64,000 nucleotides of DNA. Origin: Pseudomonas sp. URIL14HWK12:I12 (GTDB taxonomy: Bacteria > Pseudomonadota > Gammaproteobacteria > Pseudomonadales > Pseudomonadaceae). Location of the stretch: positions 1,418,918-1,482,917 of the forward strand of contig NZ_QEQL01000001.1 of NCBI RefSeq assembly GCF_003097135.1, read 5' to 3'. The notes under the pieces are model-generated. The model was not told where the DNA came from and did not search any database. It saw only the letters and a list, made by a program, of their open reading frames with translations. A program made the position numbers and the translations under genes. This document shows, piece after piece, positions 40,737 through 48,889 of the stretch (position 1 is its first letter; every line of letters starts with the position of its first letter).

Positions 40737-40763
40737 AGCCCCGCGCCTTGGCGCGGGGCTTTC
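40737..40763 (+). terminator. Intrinsic terminator-like hairpin upstream of qor and prc
   Basis: A perfect 10-base stem (AGCCCCGCGC/GCGCGGGGCT) with a CTTG loop is followed on the plus strand by TTTCGC. No plus-strand gene ends here: it lies in the qor leader (minus) and before prc (plus). It may end an unannotated transcript or insulate the two divergent genes. Confidence 0.5.
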
Positions 40764-40887
40764 GCATTATGCGACCGGCTTGCAGGCCCGCTGGATGAAA
40801 ACTGCTTTATCACGGCGCCAGCATGGAACTCGGTCATCTTGAAGACGGCCCAATATGCGTTATCAATTGCCCCCACGTCGAATCAGC

Positions 40888-42969
40888 ATGAAGCAATTTC
40901 TCCCCCGTACCGCCTTGGCACTGGCATTGGGCCTTGCCCTTTTGCCAGCAGCCGCCCCCTCATTTGCCGCAAACAAGTGGGACGGCCTGCAGCCTGACCG
41001 TGACGAGGTGATCGCCAGCCTCAACGTCGTGGAGCTGTTGAAACGCCACCATTACAGCAAGCCGCCGCTCGATGACGCGCGCTCGGTAATCATCTATGAC
41101 AGCTATCTCAAGCTGCTTGATCCCTCGCGCAGTTATTTCCTGGCCAGCGACATCACCGAGTTCGACAAATGGAAGACGCAGTTTGACGACTTTCTGAAAG
41201 GGGGAAACCTCGACCCCGGTTTCACCATCTACAAGCGCTACCTCGACCGTGTGAAAGACCGCCTGGACTTCACCCTCGGCCTGCTGGGCCAAGGCGTCGA
41301 CAAGCTCGACTTCACCACCCACCAGACGCTGATGGTCGAACGCAAAGACGCGCCCTGGATCACCAGCAAGGCCGACCTCGATGACCTGTGGCGCAAGCGC
41401 CTGATGGACGAGGTGCTGCGCATGAAGATCGCTGGCAAAGACAACAAGCAGATCCAGGATACTCTGACCAAGCGCTACAAGAACCAACTGGCGCGCCTGG
41501 ACCAGACCCGTGCCGAAGACATCTTCTCGGCCTACATCAACACCTTTGCCCAGTCGTACGACCCGCACACCAACTACCTGTCACCTGACAGCGCGGAAAA
41601 CTTCGACATCAACATGAGCCTGTCGCTCGAAGGCATCGGCGCAGTGCTCCAGAACGACAACGACCAGGTCAAGATCGTGCGCCTGGTACCCGCAGGCCCT
41701 GCCGAGAAAACCAAGCAGGTGGCGCCTTCAGACAAGATCATCGGCGTGGCCCAAGGCGACAAGGAAATGGTCGACGTGGTCGGCTGGCGCCTGGACGAAG
41801 TGGTCAAGTTGATCCGCGGGCCGAAAGGTTCTGTGGTCCGCCTGGAGGTGATTCCACACACCAATGCCCCGAATGACCAGACCAGCAAGATCGTCTCGAT
41901 CACCCGCGAAGCGGTCAAGCTCGAAGAGCAAGCTGCGAAGAAATCCATTCTGCACCTGAACCAGGACGGCCATGACTACAAGCTCGGCGTGATCGAGATC
42001 CCGGCCTTCTACCTTGACTTCAAGGCCTTCCGTGCTGGCGACCCGAACTACAAAAGCACCACGCGCGACGTGAAAAAGCTGCTGGGCGAGTTGCAGCAAG
42101 AAAAGGTCGACGGCGTTGTGATCGACCTGCGCAACAACGGTGGTGGCTCGCTGCAGGAAGCCACGGAACTGACCAGCTTGTTCATCGACAAGGGCCCAAC
42201 GGTACTGGTACGCAACAGCGATGGCCGCGTCGACGTGCTTGAAGACGAAAACCCCGGCGCCTTCTACAAAGGCCCGATGGCCCTGTTGGTGAACCGCCTT
42301 TCGGCATCGGCTTCGGAAATTTTCGCCGGCGCCATGCAGGACTACCACCGCGCCTTGATCATCGGTGGGCAAACCTTCGGCAAAGGCACCGTGCAGACCA
42401 TCCAGCCACTGAACCATGGGGAGCTGAAGCTGACCCTGGCCAAGTTCTATCGGGTATCCGGCCAAAGCACTCAACACCAAGGCGTGCTGCCAGACATCGC
42501 CTACCCGTCGATTATCGACACCAAGGAAATCGGCGAGAGTGCGCTGCCCGAGGCCATGCCCTGGGACACCATTCGCCCGGCCATCAAACCGGAGGCCGAC
42601 CCCTTCAAGCCGTTCATCGCTCAGCTCAAGCAGCTGCACGACCAACGCATCGCCAAGAGTGCAGAGTTCACTTACATCCGTGATCGCCTGGCGCTGACGC
42701 AAAAGCTCAGCGAAGAGAAGACTGTCAGCCTCAACGAAGCCGAGCGCCGAGCCCAGCACACCAGCATCGAGCAGCAGCAGCTGGCGTTGGAGAATGCCCG
42801 CCGCAAAGCCAAGGGTGAAGAGCCGCTCAAGGAGCTCAAGAAGGAAGAAGAAGACCCCCTGGGTACCGCGCCGGATGACAGCAAGCCCGAAGACGACGCG
42901 TACTTGAGTGAAACCGGTCACATTCTGCTGGATTACCTGCACCTGAATACACGCGTGGCGAAACATTGA
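40888..42969 (+). CDS. prc: Tail-specific periplasmic protease Prc
   Basis: A 693-residue S41 peptidase. The start MKQFLPRTALALALGLAL at 40888 gives a clean signal peptide ending PSFA; an in-frame ATG 11 codons upstream (40855) is possible. A long N-terminal region precedes the PDZ domain (about 235-330, from SLSLEGIGAVLQ). The catalytic Ser is in LSASASEIFAGA and the Lys in GGQTFGKGTVQT. A Lys/Glu-rich coiled segment lies near the C-terminus. In Pseudomonas, Prc degrades misfolded periplasmic proteins and can affect MucA-type anti-sigma factors. A terminator follows. Confidence 0.95.
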   Translation: MKQFLPRTALALALGLALLPAAAPSFAANKWDGLQPDRDEVIASLNVVELLKRHHYSKPPLDDARSVIIYDSYLKLLDPSRSYFLASDITEFDKWKTQFDDFLKGGNLDPGFTIYKRYLDRVKDRLDFTLGLLGQGVDKLDFTTHQTLMVERKDAPWITSKADLDDLWRKRLMDEVLRMKIAGKDNKQIQDTLTKRYKNQLARLDQTRAEDIFSAYINTFAQSYDPHTNYLSPDSAENFDINMSLSLEGIGAVLQNDNDQVKIVRLVPAGPAEKTKQVAPSDKIIGVAQGDKEMVDVVGWRLDEVVKLIRGPKGSVVRLEVIPHTNAPNDQTSKIVSITREAVKLEEQAAKKSILHLNQDGHDYKLGVIEIPAFYLDFKAFRAGDPNYKSTTRDVKKLLGELQQEKVDGVVIDLRNNGGGSLQEATELTSLFIDKGPTVLVRNSDGRVDVLEDENPGAFYKGPMALLVNRLSASASEIFAGAMQDYHRALIIGGQTFGKGTVQTIQPLNHGELKLTLAKFYRVSGQSTQHQGVLPDIAYPSIIDTKEIGESALPEAMPWDTIRPAIKPEADPFKPFIAQLKQLHDQRIAKSAEFTYIRDRLALTQKLSEEKTVSLNEAERRAQHTSIEQQQLALENARRKAKGEEPLKELKKEEEDPLGTAPDDSKPEDDAYLSETGHILLDYLHLNTRVAKH

Positions 42970-42997
42970 GCCACGTAGTGGCACTTCAGTCATAAAG

Positions 42998-43015
42998 CTG
43001 TCATCAGACTGTCGT
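42998..43015 (+). promoter_or_regulatory. Pho box upstream of the EAL-CBS-GGDEF gene
   Basis: CTGTCATCAGACTGTCGT consists of two direct 7-base PhoB half-sites (CTGTCAT, CTGTCGT) with a 4-base spacer. It differs from the CTGTCAT-N4-CTGTCAT consensus at one position. It lies 60-77 bases upstream of the 43075 start, so the gene should be induced by phosphate starvation through PhoB. No convincing -10 could be placed. Confidence 0.8.
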
Positions 43016-43021
43016 GAAATA

Positions 43022-43052
43022 GGGGCCGGCCGCACAAGCGACCGGCCCTTTT
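43022..43052 (+). terminator. Intrinsic terminator after prc
   Basis: GGGCCGG (43023-43029) pairs with CCGGCCC (43042-43048) around a 12-base loop, and TTTT follows directly. It is a standard rho-independent terminator on the plus strand, downstream of prc. It lies between the Pho box and the rapA-like start codon. Confidence 0.8.
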
Positions 43053-43074
43053 CATTGTTGTCGGGTACCTGCGC

Positions 43075-44817
43075 ATGACCCTCACCGAACAGCTGAGCAC
43101 CCTCACTTCCATCATTTCAGGCTGCAGGGTGCATAGCCTGTTCCAACCAATCGTCAGCCTCTCCCAGCGGCGAATTCTTGGTTACGAGGCCCTCTCCCGT
43201 GGGCCTTCCAACAGCCCACTGCATTCGCCCCTGAACCTGTTTTCGGTCGCCCGGCAGACAGGGCGGCTGAGCGAACTGGAAATGGCCTGCCGCGAAAGCG
43301 CCTGCCGGCATTTCCGCGACCAGCGCCTGCCAGGCAAACTGTTCCTGAACGTTTCCCCCGAAACGCTGCTCGAGCCGGTCCATCCTTCAGGGCTGACCTT
43401 GCAACTGTTGGAGCGCTTCGGCCTGAGCCCGCAACAGGTAGTGATCGAGCTCACCGAACAAACCCCAACCGATGACTTTCACTTATTGTCCACGGCACTG
43501 CACCACTACCGCGCCATGGGTTTCACCATCGCTCTGGACGACCTCGGCGCGGGGTATTCGAGCCTGCGCCTGTGGTCAGAGTTGCGGCCGGACTACGTCA
43601 AGATTGACCGCCATTTCATCGACAACATCCACCAGGACGCAGTCAAGCGCGAGTTCGTAGGCTCCATCCTTCAGATTGCGCGGACCTCCCGCGCCTTGGT
43701 GATCGCTGAAGGCATCGAGCGAGTTGAGGAGCTGGCAGTGCTTACCGAGATGGGCGTTGACCTCGTACAGGGCTACCTGCTGGCCCGCCCTGAGGAAGTG
43801 CCCCCGCGCGACGCAACGGCGCTGCTACCCAAGTTGGACAACCCGCCGGCATTGCAGGATGAAGGCAACGACCTGACCGATCTGCTGATCGACCAACCTG
43901 CCGTGCTTCGCGATACCCCCACTGCGCAGGTATTGGAGCGGTTTCGCCATCAGGCCAGCCTTAACTCCCTCGCGGTAGTCGATGCCCAGGGGCAGCCGTG
44001 TGGCATCGTGCATCGGCATTCGCTTGCCGATGCCCTCCTCAAACCCTTCGGCACCGAACTGTTCGCGCGCAAGCCGATCAGCCGCTTGATGAGCGACGAC
44101 GTGCTGGCGGTGGATATCAACCAGACGCTGCAGCAGGTCAGCCGGCTGCTTACCAGCAGGGCGCGCCAGCGCATCGAGGAAGACTTCATCATTACCGAGG
44201 GTGGCCACTACCGGGGGCTGGGCCGGGTGATCGACGTATTGAAGCTGATCACCGAACTCAAGATCCAACAGGCTCGCTACGCTAATCCGCTGACCTTGCT
44301 GCCCGGCAACGTTCCGATTCAGCAATGCCTTGGCCGCCTGCTGCAACAGCAGCGGGAGGCAGCGGTGTGCTACGTGGACGTAGACAGCTTCAAGCCATTC
44401 AACGACCTCTACGGCTACGGCCGGGGCGATGAGATACTGCTTTGCCTGGCCCAGTGCCTAAGGAACCGCATAGACCCCGCGCGTGATTTCGTAGGGCATA
44501 TAGGCGGTGACGACTTCATGCTGGTTTTGGGCTCGGCCGACTGGCGAGTGCGCCTGGACAGGCTGCTGGAGGACTTCCAGAACCAGTGCCACCGGTTCTA
44601 TCGCCCGGAACATCAGCAGGCTGGCTGCTTCATCGCCCATAACCGCCAGGGCCAGCGCCAGACCTTTGCGCTGTTGTCACTGTCGATCGGCGTGGTGCAC
44701 CTGCGCCCCCAGGCCTGTAGCGGGCTGGATGCCAGCCGCCTGGCAGAGCTGGCCTCGGAGGCCAAGCATCACGCCAAAGACTCCAGCGGTTCGTGCATCT
44801 ACGTATTGGAAGCCTGA
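43075..44817 (+). CDS. rapA: EAL-CBS-GGDEF c-di-GMP phosphodiesterase, RapA-like
   Basis: A 580-residue cytoplasmic protein with EAL (about 10-250), CBS pair (about 255-395) and GGDEF (about 405-575) domains. EAL catalytic residues are intact: GYEALSRGP, LFLNVSPE, VIELTEQ, ALDDLGAGYSSLRL, VKIDRHFI and IAEGIE. The GGDEF motif is GGDDF, near residue 478, so cyclase activity is uncertain. Architecture, the position next to prc and the Pho box upstream match RapA of P. fluorescens. RapA lowers c-di-GMP under phosphate starvation and releases the LapA adhesin. The symbol is given by this analogy. Its 3' end overlaps the convergent 44799 gene by 19 bases. Confidence 0.9.
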   Translation: MTLTEQLSTLTSIISGCRVHSLFQPIVSLSQRRILGYEALSRGPSNSPLHSPLNLFSVARQTGRLSELEMACRESACRHFRDQRLPGKLFLNVSPETLLEPVHPSGLTLQLLERFGLSPQQVVIELTEQTPTDDFHLLSTALHHYRAMGFTIALDDLGAGYSSLRLWSELRPDYVKIDRHFIDNIHQDAVKREFVGSILQIARTSRALVIAEGIERVEELAVLTEMGVDLVQGYLLARPEEVPPRDATALLPKLDNPPALQDEGNDLTDLLIDQPAVLRDTPTAQVLERFRHQASLNSLAVVDAQGQPCGIVHRHSLADALLKPFGTELFARKPISRLMSDDVLAVDINQTLQQVSRLLTSRARQRIEEDFIITEGGHYRGLGRVIDVLKLITELKIQQARYANPLTLLPGNVPIQQCLGRLLQQQREAAVCYVDVDSFKPFNDLYGYGRGDEILLCLAQCLRNRIDPARDFVGHIGGDDFMLVLGSADWRVRLDRLLEDFQNQCHRFYRPEHQQAGCFIAHNRQGQRQTFALLSLSIGVVHLRPQACSGLDASRLAELASEAKHHAKDSSGSCIYVLEA

Positions 44818-45179
44818 AGCAATTCGGGGTAGGTGTATTCGAACACCCGGGCGACCTCCGAAGCATGCCAGGAGGCTGCCGCAACGCCATCGGCCGGCCC
44901 GTCAAACCGGCCCAGCCGGGATACGCATTCGAAAAAACCTGTTCGTGGCAAGCGGCTGGCGCCCTGGCTGATCACCAGCGAGCTGCGCAGCGGTTGCTCG
45001 GCACGGGCATCGAGCGTGGCAAGGTATTCGAGGGCAGCGGTGAGGGTTTGCATCGCCGGGCTGGGTAATTGCAAACGCTCGAGCAACGCCCGATACGTCA
45101 GCAGGTGCCGCTGCCTACGCGCTGAATCCAGCTCGCTGATCAGATGGTTCCAGTGGTTGCGACTGATCCGCACGCTCAT
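44799..45179 (-). CDS. Conserved hypothetical protein (126 residues)
   Basis: A protein beginning MSVRISRNHWNHLISELDSARRQRHLLTYRALLERL. It is helix-rich in the N-terminal half and contains FFECVSRLGRFDGP in the C-terminal half. There is no signal peptide or membrane segment. The gene is convergent with the rapA-like gene, overlapping its end by 19 bases, and lies upstream of the YkvA-type gene on the same strand (103 bases). Codon use resembles the neighbours. Function is unknown; I see no domain I can name. Confidence 0.72.
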   Translation of the reverse strand: MSVRISRNHWNHLISELDSARRQRHLLTYRALLERLQLPSPAMQTLTAALEYLATLDARAEQPLRSSLVISQGASRLPRTGFFECVSRLGRFDGPADGVAAASWHASEVARVFEYTYPELLQASNT

Positions 45180-45282
45180 GAGTACCTCTCCCTGTAGGCC
45201 AGCCTGGGCCCCGACATCGATTCCACCTTGCGTCGCGGCAGTTTAGGGGCAGCCAGTGGCGGCACAGGGCCACCCCGCTGCA

Positions 45283-45729
45283 TCATCGGCCCAGGTACTC
45301 GCCCTCCAGCGCGGTCGCCCCTTCCGGCACACGCTCCACTGCACGCAGGCGCTCTGGCGACTGCTGATCTCGCCAGGCGCGAAAGGCATCCAGCTCGCCT
45401 GCCAGCACCTTCATCACCCAGCTCAGCACAACGATGTCATCCAGCATGCCAACACCCAGCAGCCAGTCGGGAATGGCATCGATAGGGCTTACGAAATAGA
45501 GCAGGCCGGCCACCACAGACAGCATCGCCTTGCCGCTGATGGCGCGATATTCACCCCGCCACCACGCACCGCACAGCGCGCTGAGCAGGCTGACATCATC
45601 GCGCAGCTTGCCCGGCCCGCGCCCACGCAGCTTGTTCGCGACCGAAATCAGCAACGCTGGCAACCGCCCGCGGCTGAGCAGGCGCTGGGCCAGTGGAAGA
45701 AAGCGTGCGAATGTGAAAGGTGCTTTCAT
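45283..45729 (-). CDS. YkvA-family (DUF1232) protein
   Basis: A 148-residue protein with the DUF1232 signature, a hydrophobic segment holding LLYFVSPIDAIPDWLLGVGMLDDIVVLSW (residues about 80-108). The family is small, membrane-associated and of unknown function. The start MKAPFTFARFLPLAQ at 45729 has a GGAGG site; the frame runs 12 codons further upstream. A mirrored pair of DnaA-box sequences lies 27-53 bases upstream of the ATG. Confidence 0.87.
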   Translation of the reverse strand: MKAPFTFARFLPLAQRLLSRGRLPALLISVANKLRGRGPGKLRDDVSLLSALCGAWWRGEYRAISGKAMLSVVAGLLYFVSPIDAIPDWLLGVGMLDDIVVLSWVMKVLAGELDAFRAWRDQQSPERLRAVERVPEGATALEGEYLGR

Positions 45730-45755
45730 GGAACCTCCGCGAGTAAACCGGGAAG

Positions 45756-45782
45756 GGTTATCCACATTATTTGTGGATAACC
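45756..45782. promoter_or_regulatory. Inverted pair of consensus DnaA boxes
   Basis: TTATCCACA (45758-45766) and TGTGGATAA (45772-45780) are perfect DnaA boxes facing each other, with 5 bases between. Flanking GG/CC extends the palindrome to 11-base arms. It sits in the promoter region of the YkvA-type gene, not at oriC, so DnaA-dependent control or DnaA titration is an inference. Confidence 0.6.
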
Positions 45783-45959
45783 ATGTGAACAGTGAAGGAT
45801 TTTCAGCCCCAAGAGCCCGTAAGCCAAGGGGTAACCTCAGATCGGGCGTTTTTCAATCAGCGCCCGCTCACGAAACCTTCGACAACCGCACACCGACTTG
45901 ATGCCGCCGGCGTGCTGCAAGCATGACCCGTACTCAGCGTGAGCACCGACCGGAAACGA

Positions 45960-45984
45960 CAGCGCCCCGGCAAGCGGGGCGCTG
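45960..45984 (-). terminator. Terminator after the FKBP gene
   Basis: CAGCGCCCC (45960-45968) pairs with GGGGCGCTG (45976-45984) around a 7-base loop. It lies 15 bases past the FKBP stop codon. On the minus strand the following bases are TCGTTTCC, a weak U-tract. The remaining bases from 45783 to 45959 hold nothing recognised. Confidence 0.65.
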
Positions 45985-45998
45985 TGGGTATTACCGAA

Positions 45999-46805
45999 TT
46001 ACTTCTTGGCAGGCTTGGCCGCGGGCTTCTCCGCAGGCTGGCTCTCTTGCTCCTGGGCCGCAGCAGCGTCTTCGTCTTCGCCTTCGTCGGCGGCACTGGC
46101 GCCGGCTTGGGCCGGGTCTTTGATGCCCAGCAGCTCAAGGTCGAACACCAGCACCGAGTTGGCCGGGATCGCCGGGCTCGGGCTCTGCGCGCCGTAAGCG
46201 AGATCGCTAGGAATGAAAAGCTTGATCTTCTCGCCTACGTGCATCAGTTGCAGGCCTTCGACCCAACCTGGAATCACACCGCTGACCGGCAGGTCGATCG
46301 GGCTGCCACGGTCGACGGAGCTGTCGAAGGTGGTGCCATCGGTGAGCTTGCCGGTGTAGTGCACGGTCACGACGTCAGTAGGCTTGGGCTGCGGGCCGTC
46401 GCCTTGCTTGATCACCTGGTATTGCAGGCCGGAGGCAGTGGTGGTCACGCCGTCTTTCTTGCCGTTTTCTTCAAGGAATTTCTTGCCATCGGCGAGGGCT
46501 TGCTCGCTCTTCTTGGCCATGCGCTCCTCGGCGCGCTTTTGCAGATCGGCGAAGGCTTGCACCAATTCGTCGTCTTTGAGTTTCTGCTCTTTCTTGCCAA
46601 CGGCATCCTCGATGCCCAGGGCTACAGCCTTGGAGTCGAGGTCGTCCATGCCTTCCTGGGCCAGGCTCTTGCCCATGTTCAGGCCAATGCCGTAGGAGGC
46701 TTTCTGGGCGGGGGTTTTCAGCTCGACACTGCTGGTTTGCTTGTCGCAACCTGCGAGTACCAAACCTACCAGGGCGATAGCCGCGGCCAATCGATGCTGT
46801 TTCAT
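45999..46805 (-). CDS. FKBP-type peptidyl-prolyl isomerase lipoprotein (FkpA/Mip-like)
   Basis: A 268-residue lipoprotein. The start MKQHRLAAAIALVGLVLAGC at 46805 gives a lipobox (LAGC) and follows AAGGAAAC; the open frame extends 51 codons upstream without a signal. Residues about 25-125 form the N-terminal dimerisation domain (AQKASYGIGLNMGKSL). Residues about 130-230 form the FKBP domain (DVVTVHYTGKLTDGTTFDSS, VIPGWVEGLQLMHVG, LAYGAQ). An acidic-to-Lys/Ala/Pro tail follows. It probably folds envelope proteins in the periplasm. Similar E. coli proteins are FkpA and FklB. Confidence 0.92.
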   Translation of the reverse strand: MKQHRLAAAIALVGLVLAGCDKQTSSVELKTPAQKASYGIGLNMGKSLAQEGMDDLDSKAVALGIEDAVGKKEQKLKDDELVQAFADLQKRAEERMAKKSEQALADGKKFLEENGKKDGVTTTASGLQYQVIKQGDGPQPKPTDVVTVHYTGKLTDGTTFDSSVDRGSPIDLPVSGVIPGWVEGLQLMHVGEKIKLFIPSDLAYGAQSPSPAIPANSVLVFDLELLGIKDPAQAGASAADEGEDEDAAAAQEQESQPAEKPAAKPAKK

Positions 46806-47203
46806 GCAGTTTCCTTCAATGTTGCGCCATGGGAGCAGTCGGAACGAAGCGGCGAGCTTAGCAGGCGCGCCCGACCGATGGCTACGGCATGAGAGCAGGA
46901 ATGCGCTGATAAGTTCAAGCAACTCAATGGGTTTGCGCACTTTCTGTTCAAAATCCATTCAGAAATGTGAAAAACCTGTTAAATCCTCATCGGTTGGCGC
47001 AAGACGATGGCCCTGGCCGCCAGCGCTCCATGGCCCTACCTGCGCGACTTTGCCGCGGATTCGGGTATAGTGGCACCCTCATATAACCGATTCAGCCATT
47101 GCGGCGGCGGATCGGAGCGACAACATCGCCGCAGTCCTGAAAAACGCCAATACCTGCTACCCCGCCGTGGGCCGCGGGTCACTCGCTAACGTGGATAAAC
47201 ACA
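46806..47203. promoter_or_regulatory. 398-base divergent intergenic region (FKBP gene / mqo)
   Basis: No gene is visible in this region. A TATAGT box at 47066-47071 faces mqo, but I cannot place a good -35. In the putative mqo leader, GCGGCG (47101-47106) and CGCCGC (47124-47129) can form a stem. The FKBP side holds a GAAGGAAA ribosome-binding site only. The leader of mqo would be about 125 bases. Confidence 0.4.
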
Positions 47204-48847
47204 ATGTTTGATAGGGTCAACACAACCCTGATCGGGCTGGCTCTTGCCGTCTCGATGGGGGCCGGCTCTGCGTGCGCAGACCAAGTCAAGAAAGTCGACG
47301 TGCTGCTGATCGGCGGCGGCGTCATGAGCGCCACTCTCGGCACTTGGCTCAACGAGCTGGAGCCAGGCTGGTCGATGGAGATGGTCGAGCGCCTGGACGG
47401 CGTGGCCGAAGAGAGCTCCAACGGCTGGAACAACGCCGGCACCGGCCACTCGGCCCTTGCCGAGCTCAACTACACGCCCACTGACAAAGACGGCAAGGTG
47501 CAAATCGCCAAGGCCATCGAGATCAACGAAGCGTTCCAGATCTCGCGCCAGTTCTGGGCCTACCAGGTCACTCAGGGCGTGTTGAAGAACCCCAAGTCGT
47601 TCATCAACTCCACCCCGCACATGAGCTTTGTATGGGGTGACGACAACATTGCCTTCCTCGAGAAGCGCTTTGAGGCGCTGAAGGCCAGCCCGTTGTTCAG
47701 CGGCATGCAGTTCTCTGAAGACCCCGAGCAGATCAAGAAGTGGGTCCCGCTGATGATGGAAGGCCGCGACCCGGCCCAGAAAATCGCCGCCACCTGGTCG
47801 CCGATCGGTACCGACATGAATTTTGGCGAGATCACCCGCCAGTTCGTCGCCAACCTGCAGACCAAGCAGAACTTCACCCTGAAGCTTTCGAGCGAAGTCG
47901 AAGACATCACCCACAACGATGATGGCAGCTGGCGTGTCAGCTACAAGAACCTGAAGACCGGTGATACCACCGAAACCGACGCCAAGTTCCTGTTCATAGG
48001 CGCCGGCGGCGGTGCACTGAAGTTGCTGCAGAAGTCGGGCATCCCTGAAGCCAAGGAGTACGCAGGGTTTCCGGTTGGCGGCTCGTTCCTGGTCACCGAT
48101 AACCAGAGCGTGGCCCTGCAACACATGGCCAAGGCCTACGGTATCGCCTCCACCGGCGCGCCGCCCATGTCCGTGCCGCATCTGGATACCCGCGTGCTCG
48201 ATGGCAAGCGCGTGATCCTGTTCGGGCCATTCGCGACCTTCTCGACCAAGTTCCTCAAGCAAGGCAGCTACCTGGACCTGCTCAGCAGCACCACCACCCA
48301 CAACTTCTGGCCGATGACCAAAGTGGGCTTGGACGAATTCCCATTGGTGGAATACCTCGCCGGCCAGCTGATGATGTCGGACGACGATCGCTTCCAGGCG
48401 CTGCAAGCTTACTTCCCGCATGCCAAGAAGGAAGACTGGCGCCTATGGCAGGCTGGCCAGCGCGTGCAGATCATCAAGCGTGACGAGGCTAAAGGCGGCG
48501 TGCTGAAGCTGGGCACCGAAGTGGTAGCCTCCAAAGACGGCTCGATCGCCGGCCTGCTGGGCGCATCGCCAGGCGCCTCGACCGCTGCACCGATCATGCT
48601 CAACGTGTTGGAAAAGGTGTTCAAGGACAAGGTCGCCACGCCGGAGTGGCAGGCCAAGATCAAGACCATCGTGCCGAGCTACGGTACCAAGCTCAACGAC
48701 AGCCCTGACGCTGTCGCCAAGGAATGGGCCTATACCGCTCAGATCCTGCAGCTTGACACCCCGCCACCGGTGAACAACGCCAGCCCGTCGCCAGCTGCCT
48801 CCAAGGCGCCGGTGGCGCCGAAGGCAGACGCTGACCTGGCACTGTAA
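47204..48847 (+). CDS. mqo: Malate:quinone oxidoreductase with an N-terminal signal peptide
   Basis: A 547-residue FAD-dependent malate dehydrogenase (quinone), which feeds malate electrons into the respiratory chain and bypasses NAD-malate dehydrogenase. The FAD-binding motif [20 protein letters not shown] begins near residue 32; [20 protein letters not shown] and [17 protein letters not shown] are family segments. Unlike classical cytoplasmic-face Mqo, residues 1-25 form a Sec-type signal ([18 protein letters not shown]). A Pro/Ala/Ser-rich tail of about 25 residues follows the catalytic domain. Pseudomonas genomes usually have several mqo paralogues. It is divergent from the FKBP gene. Confidence 0.93.
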   Translation: MFDRVNTTLIGLALAVSMGAGSACADQVKKVDVLLIGGGVMSATLGTWLNELEPGWSMEMVERLDGVAEESSNGWNNAGTGHSALAELNYTPTDKDGKVQIAKAIEINEAFQISRQFWAYQVTQGVLKNPKSFINSTPHMSFVWGDDNIAFLEKRFEALKASPLFSGMQFSEDPEQIKKWVPLMMEGRDPAQKIAATWSPIGTDMNFGEITRQFVANLQTKQNFTLKLSSEVEDITHNDDGSWRVSYKNLKTGDTTETDAKFLFIGAGGGALKLLQKSGIPEAKEYAGFPVGGSFLVTDNQSVALQHMAKAYGIASTGAPPMSVPHLDTRVLDGKRVILFGPFATFSTKFLKQGSYLDLLSSTTTHNFWPMTKVGLDEFPLVEYLAGQLMMSDDDRFQALQAYFPHAKKEDWRLWQAGQRVQIIKRDEAKGGVLKLGTEVVASKDGSIAGLLGASPGASTAAPIMLNVLEKVFKDKVATPEWQAKIKTIVPSYGTKLNDSPDAVAKEWAYTAQILQLDTPPPVNNASPSPAASKAPVAPKADADLAL

Positions 48848-48856
48848 GCGTTACAT

Positions 48857-48889
48857 GGCACCGCCGTCACACCCGTGGCGGCAGGTGCC
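48857..48889. terminator. Hairpin between convergent mqo and LysR gene
   Basis: GGCACCGCC (48857-48865) pairs with GGCGG-CA-GGTGCC (48877-48889), a stem with a 2-base bulge, across the LysR stop codon. It lies 9 bases past the mqo stop. There is no T-run on either side, so efficiency is uncertain. Confidence 0.4.
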
